Source: Leptolinea sp964446955 | Lineage (GTDB): Bacteria; Chloroflexota; Anaerolineae; Anaerolineales; Anaerolineaceae | DNA: 64,000 bases | Assembly (NCBI GenBank): GCA_964446955.1 | Contig: CAYUQJ010000002.1 | Span: 310,001 to 374,000, forward strand | Reading direction: 5' to 3' | Shown: positions 60,486 through 64,000 of the stretch, piece after piece | Numbering within the stretch: position 1 is the first letter of the stretch | How the letters are laid out: every line of letters begins with the position of its first letter | Translations under genes and position numbers: made by a program | The notes under the pieces: model-generated | The model's input: only the letters and a program-made list of their open reading frames with translations | What the model was told of the DNA's origin: nothing | Databases searched by the model: none

Positions 60486-60613
60486 TGCGGAGTGCCGTGG
60501 AAGCATAGAAGTAAATACCATCAACAGCTCCGGGTAACATGAAATCGACAAAGAAGTTATAGATTGCGTAAATAAACAGGAATGATTCCAAATTACAAAC
60601 TACCGGAGAAACC

Positions 60614-61693
60614 ATGACCGAAGAACACGAACATAAGAATGGATTACTGAAACCCACCCGCCCGGTGGGTATTATCGGGTATGGCGCGTATGTGCCGCGT
60701 TACCGCCTGCCGGCCACGGAAGTTGCCCGCGTGTGGACGCAAGGCGAAGGCGGTACACCGGTGAAAGAAAAATCTGTCCCCGGATTGGATGAAGATGTGA
60801 TCACCATGTCGATAGAGGCAGCCCGCAACGCCCTGGCCCGCGCCGGCATCGACCCGTTCGAGCTGCGCTCCGTTTGGGTGGGTTCCGAATCGCATCCCTA
60901 TGCCGTAAAACCGACCGGTACGGTCGTTGCTGAAGCCATCGGCGCAGCTCCGGCTGTCTCGGCCGCGGACTGGGAATTCGCGTGCAAAGCGGGTACAGAA
61001 GCCTTGACCGCCGCCATGGGGCTGGTCGGCTCTGGTATGGCAAATTACGCCATGGCCATTGGTATGGATACCGCCCAGGGCCGGCCCGGCGACGCGCTGG
61101 AATACACGGCAGCCGCGGGCGGCGCCGCCTTTATTCTTGGCCCGGCCGGGGAAGCCCTTGCTGAAATCAATGCCGCTTATTCCTACGTTACTGATACGCC
61201 CGACTTCTTTCGCCGGGCGGAACAGAAATACCCCGAACACGGACAGCGCTTCACCGGCGAACCAGCCTATTTTCACCATATAACATCAGCCGGCAAGGCA
61301 ATGCTTGAGATGGCAAACGCGAAACCGGAAGATTTTACCCATGCTGTGTTCCACCAACCAAACGCCAAATTTCCACAACGGGTTGCCGGAATGCTGGGTT
61401 TTAAACCCGAGCAGATCGCGACCGGTTTGCTTTCTCCGATCATAGGCAACACGTATGCCGGCGCGGCCCTCGTCGGTTTGAGCGCCGTGTTGGATATTGC
61501 CAAACCGGGTGACCGGATTCTGGTCGTCTCCTTTGGCTCCGGTGCCGGGTCCGACGCTTTCGATATCCGCGTGACTGACAGGATCACTGCACGTCAGAAG
61601 AAAGCCCCCGCCACGCAGGATTACATTGCCCGCCGAACACCGATCGATTACGCCACCTATGTCCGTTATCGCGGCAAACTGTCGGTCAAGTAG
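60614..61693 (+). CDS. Hydroxymethylglutaryl-CoA synthase, archaeal type
   Basis: A 359-residue thiolase-fold enzyme condensing acetyl-CoA and acetoacetyl-CoA. The catalytic Cys (EFACKAGTEAL), the substrate-side GSESHPYAVKPTGTV and the His in VFHQPNAKFPQ are intact, as in archaeal enzymes. In archaea it works in a complex with a thiolase and a DUF35 protein, both encoded next here. GGAG lies five bases before the ATG; the thiolase gene follows after nine bases. Confidence 0.93.
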   Translation: MTEEHEHKNGLLKPTRPVGIIGYGAYVPRYRLPATEVARVWTQGEGGTPVKEKSVPGLDEDVITMSIEAARNALARAGIDPFELRSVWVGSESHPYAVKPTGTVVAEAIGAAPAVSAADWEFACKAGTEALTAAMGLVGSGMANYAMAIGMDTAQGRPGDALEYTAAAGGAAFILGPAGEALAEINAAYSYVTDTPDFFRRAEQKYPEHGQRFTGEPAYFHHITSAGKAMLEMANAKPEDFTHAVFHQPNAKFPQRVAGMLGFKPEQIATGLLSPIIGNTYAGAALVGLSAVLDIAKPGDRILVVSFGSGAGSDAFDIRVTDRITARQKKAPATQDYIARRTPIDYATYVRYRGKLSVK

Positions 61694-61702
61694 GAGCCAC
61701 TC

Positions 61703-62863
61703 ATGAGAGATGTCATCATAGCCGGTATCGGGCAAACGCCCGTGGGCGAACATTGGGAGATCAGTCTGCGCAGCCTGGCAGCGAAAGCCATGCTGGCAGC
61801 CATCAAGGACGCCGGCGGAATTAAACCGCAGGCACTGTATATTGGAAACTTCCTCGCCCCCACGGTATCACACCAGGAAAACCTGGGCGCGCTGCTGGCC
61901 GATAATGCCGGCTTGAACGGTATTGAAGCTTTTACTGTCGAAGCGGCAGGTGCCTCGGGTGGAGCCGCTCTTCGTGTGGGGGTAAATGCCATTGCGTCAG
62001 GGTATGTGGATGTTGCCCTGGTACTCGGTGTGGAAAAGACAACCGACATGGTGGGTCCGGAGGTCGAATCTGCCGCCGCCCTGTCAATGGATTACGATTA
62101 CGAAGGGATTACCGGAATGAGTGCCCCTTCACAGGCGGCGCTTCTTATGCAACGGTACATCCACGAATATAACCCGCCGCGGGAATCGTTTGGAGAATTC
62201 GCACTGACGGCTCACACCAATGGCGCGGGCAACCCCAACGCTTTCTTCCGCAAAGCTATTAAAAAGGAAACATACGCCTCCGCCGGGATGATCAGTGACC
62301 CGCTGAACCTGTTCGACATGGGTCCTTATTGTGACGGAGCCGCGGCTGTACTGATTGCCGCACGGGAATTGGTTCCCGCGAACTTACTCCATCCAATGGT
62401 GCGCGTCGCGGGTAGTAGTGTGGTGATCGACACGCTGGCGCTGCATGACCGTCCCGACCCGTTGGCATTTGAAGCTGTGAGAAAATCCGTGGAGCGTGCC
62501 TGCCGTCAGGCCGGCATCAAACCGGGTGATGTGGACTTGTTCGAAGTATGCGATTCCTTCAGTATCTACGCGCTGTTATCCCTGGAAGCCGCCGGATTCG
62601 CGAAACGCGGTGAAGGCTGGAAGCTGGCGCAAAGCGGCGACCTGGCGCTTACCGGCAGCCTGCCTGTATTAACAATGGGTGGGTGCAAGGCGCGCGGCAA
62701 CCCGATTGGAGCCGTGGGGATGTATCAGGCGGTGGAAGCCGCGCTGCAACTCCGCGGCGAAGCCGGGGTTAATCAGGTTAGCGCCGCGCGGCTCGCGTTA
62801 ATCCAGTCGCTGGGCGGTCCGGCCTCAACCGCCGCCACGCACGTGCTGGAACGGTTGGACTAG
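61703..62863 (+). CDS. Archaeal/SCP-x-type thiolase-like protein lacking nucleophilic Cys
   Basis: A 386-residue thiolase-fold protein in the acetyl-CoA acetyltransferase position of an archaeal-style HMG-CoA cluster. The usual nucleophile context, xACASGGAAL, reads EAAGASGGAAL with Gly83. The usual HDxF His is replaced by Cys283 (EVCDSFS), and GHP by GNP with Asn333. The fold and remaining glycine-rich motifs (GGCKARGNPIGAVG, SLGGPAS) are kept. Condensation of two acetyl-CoA by the known chemistry is therefore doubtful. It may be structural. GGAG lies six bases before the ATG. Confidence 0.85.
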   Translation: MRDVIIAGIGQTPVGEHWEISLRSLAAKAMLAAIKDAGGIKPQALYIGNFLAPTVSHQENLGALLADNAGLNGIEAFTVEAAGASGGAALRVGVNAIASGYVDVALVLGVEKTTDMVGPEVESAAALSMDYDYEGITGMSAPSQAALLMQRYIHEYNPPRESFGEFALTAHTNGAGNPNAFFRKAIKKETYASAGMISDPLNLFDMGPYCDGAAAVLIAARELVPANLLHPMVRVAGSSVVIDTLALHDRPDPLAFEAVRKSVERACRQAGIKPGDVDLFEVCDSFSIYALLSLEAAGFAKRGEGWKLAQSGDLALTGSLPVLTMGGCKARGNPIGAVGMYQAVEAALQLRGEAGVNQVSAARLALIQSLGGPASTAATHVLERLD

Positions 62864-62912
62864 AGCCGAATTCACCTGCCCTGTAAAACCAGAAATCCTG
62901 ACATTTCAAAGG

Positions 62913-62937
62913 GTTGCCCTCGACAAGCTCGGGCAAC
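62913..62937. repeat. GAGCCTGTCGA-core hairpin repeat, copy 5
   Basis: GTTGCCC-TCGACAAGCTC-GGGCAAC: seven-base perfect arms around a core with one change. It lies between the thiolase and DUF35 genes. Confidence 0.75.
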
Positions 62938-62948
62938 GAACATTTGGT

Positions 62949-62967
62949 GGGTGAGCCTGTCGAACCC
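62949..62967. repeat. GAGCCTGTCGA-core hairpin repeat, copy 6
   Basis: GGGT-GAGCCTGTCGA-ACCC: four-base arms, opposite orientation to copy 5. A degenerate further copy is seen at about 63030-63047. The rest of the 269-base gap up to 63132 shows no gene. Confidence 0.7.
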
Positions 62968-63132
62968 CGGTGGCTGAGCCTGCCTGCACTGCATGTCTTG
63001 ATGCAAGTGTCGAAGCCACGCCCATCTCTTTCGTCAGACTCGGGGAACAAAAATCCAAGCCTGATAGTTATTGAGAGTCCCGACCACATACACTAGGCTT
63101 AAATATTTACCCGAATTTGAAGGAAAACGGTT

Positions 63133-63570
63133 ATGGAAATACCACGCCATTGGAGATTAAAGAAACAACGCTACGGACTGGTCGGTGAAGTTTGTCCGCA
63201 CTGTAACGCAAAGATATTCCCCCCACGGGATGTCTGTCCACATTGTGGCGGCGAAGCCAAGACCGCTTTCAATTTCAGCGGCAAAGGGGAAGTGTACTCC
63301 TACACGGTGATGCACGACGCACCTGCCGGCTTTGACACCACTACACCGTATGCTGTCGCGCTGGTCAAACTGGAGGAAGGCCCTGTTGTCACCGCACAGC
63401 TCACAGACCTTGGTGAAGAAAAACCACGTATTGGTATGCCCGTTGAGATGGTCACCCGCCGCATTCGCGAAGATGGTGACGAGCGTGGTATGCTTATCTA
63501 TGGCTACAAGTTCCGACCGATTTGTTTTCACGAAAATTCTCAGCCGGCGAGCCAAGGGCAAGCAGGTTGA
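63133..63570 (+). CDS. DUF35 OB-fold/zinc-ribbon protein
   Basis: A 145-residue protein with the four-Cys zinc ribbon CPHCNAKIFPPRDVCPHC and an OB-fold (KGEVYSYTVMHDAP, YAVALVKLEEGPVV). In the archaeal HMG-CoA synthase/thiolase complex this protein bridges the two enzymes and shares the CoA site. The family normally ends at about YGYKFRP; here 15 more residues (ICFHENSQPASQGQAG region) follow and overlap the recombinase gene on the opposite strand. The 3' end may have been altered by integration. Confidence 0.88.
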   Translation: MEIPRHWRLKKQRYGLVGEVCPHCNAKIFPPRDVCPHCGGEAKTAFNFSGKGEVYSYTVMHDAPAGFDTTTPYAVALVKLEEGPVVTAQLTDLGEEKPRIGMPVEMVTRRIREDGDERGMLIYGYKFRPICFHENSQPASQGQAG

Positions 63571-64000
63571 AACGGAACCAGACCTGTAGCTCGCGTTCTT
63601 TATTGATGGTTACTTTATTGACCACAGACTGAACAAATCTACGCTTGAGTTCAAATTGTTCGCGCCGCTCCTCATCAGATTGGGGGGCGGCGTTTAAACT
63701 TTCCAGGCCGATCCGCAAATCTTCCAGGTGTTCCCTGAACTTCTCTTCCCAATCAGATATTTCAGATAACTCATTAACGTCGCCGATCAAACCCATTTGT
63801 CGCTTGATCTCGATTTCAGCCAGGCTCAATGCGGTTAGCTGTTGATCAAGATCCTCTTCTGTAATCCGCTTCTTCCGAGCGAGTGTGATCACATATTGGC
63901 GCTCTACTGAATTGGCGTCCAGGTCTTTCTGCAGTTTCTCCATCTCACGCAGGCGATCTCCGTGCATTTCCCTTTTCTCGTTGATAAATCGCTTGGCGGC
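63494..64000 (-). CDS. Large serine recombinase, C-terminal fragment (5' part beyond window)
   Basis: The minus frame stays open to the right edge, about 168 codons. It looks like the C-terminal coiled-coil region of a resolvase/invertase-type large serine recombinase: ARKKRITEEDLDQQL, then LKRRFVQSVVNKVTI and ERELQVWFRFNLLAL. The catalytic domain must lie beyond the window. The last codons run through the 3' end of the convergent DUF35 gene (overlap 77 bases). Large serine recombinases sit at one end of integrative elements, so an element may begin here and extend rightward. Confidence 0.75.
   Translation of the reverse strand, partial: AAKRFINEKREMHGDRLREMEKLQKDLDANSVERQYVITLARKKRITEEDLDQQLTALSLAEIEIKRQMGLIGDVNELSEISDWEEKFREHLEDLRIGLESLNAAPQSDEERREQFELKRRFVQSVVNKVTINKERELQVWFRFNLLALGSPAENFRENKSVGTCSHR

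Noticed and set aside
1..64000. CRISPR arrays, rRNA and tRNA genes
   Set aside because: No regularly spaced direct repeats were seen, and no cloverleaf or rRNA-like stretch was recognised in the gaps. A covariance search was not possible here.

Overview
The window looks like a chromosomal segment of a Chloroflexota bacterium, most likely Anaerolineae. This is inferred from gene content, not from a marker gene. The pointers are an archaeal-style HMG-CoA synthase/thiolase/DUF35 mevalonate cluster, a T-box-controlled trp operon, many Thr/Ser-rich lipoproteins, a CUT1 sugar transporter without its own ATPase, fused IorAB plus ADP-forming acyl-CoA synthetase, and a deazaflavin-type nitroreductase-family protein. 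No rRNA, tRNA or CRISPR array was seen. Sampled lines run near 47-50% GC over most of the window, clearly higher across about 34.3-45.5 kb, and very AT-rich at about 45.95-47.1 kb.

Layout: 0-5 kb holds two large lipoproteins (a DUF3160 protein cut by the left edge and a WD40 propeller protein) and a Cys-rich protein divergent from a C_GCAxxG_C_C protein. 5.8-13 kb has a tandem UbiA pair (one canonical, one with a degenerate active site), an ABC exporter, and small enzymes (GNAT, DUF1330, TIGR04076, LOG-like). 13-20 kb has an AAA ATPase, a PhoB-like two-component pair with a SIMPL protein, an Old Yellow Enzyme and a ClC channel. 20-26 kb has a lipoprotein, a cupin, an AraC regulator and a CUT1 sugar ABC transporter. 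26.5-30.8 kb is a MoxR/DUF58/DUF4129 operon. 30.8-36.4 kb has DinB, an alpha/beta hydrolase, two hypothetical proteins, and a MerR-controlled pair of aldo/keto reductases with a textbook 19-bp-spacer promoter.

36.4-38.3 kb is a REP-associated transposase pseudogene flanked by inverted hairpin repeats, followed by class II aldolase and a DUF1508 protein. 38.8-45.9 kb is trpEGDCFBA on the minus strand, read from a consensus promoter through a T-box leader whose specifier codon reads UGG. An AT-rich orphan gene sits upstream of it. 48.6-56.5 kb is a Crp-type regulator followed by aminotransferase, MFS transporter, IorAB fusion and ADP-forming acyl-CoA ligase. Together these form a complete route from an amino acid through its 2-oxo acid and acyl-CoA to a carboxylic acid with ATP yield. 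58.3-63.6 kb has a DtxR regulator and the mevalonate entry genes (HMG-CoA reductase, HMG-CoA synthase, thiolase-like protein, DUF35). The thiolase-like protein lacks the usual nucleophilic Cys. At the right edge, the C-terminus of a large serine recombinase reads convergently into the 3' end of the DUF35 gene, suggesting an integrated element beyond the window.

The observations most worth following are the thiolase with a replaced active site, the repeat family with an invariant GAGCCTGTCGA core and covarying arms, the RAYT/REP unit, the fermentation cassette with its candidate operator, the tandem UbiA pair, and the recombinase/DUF35 junction.
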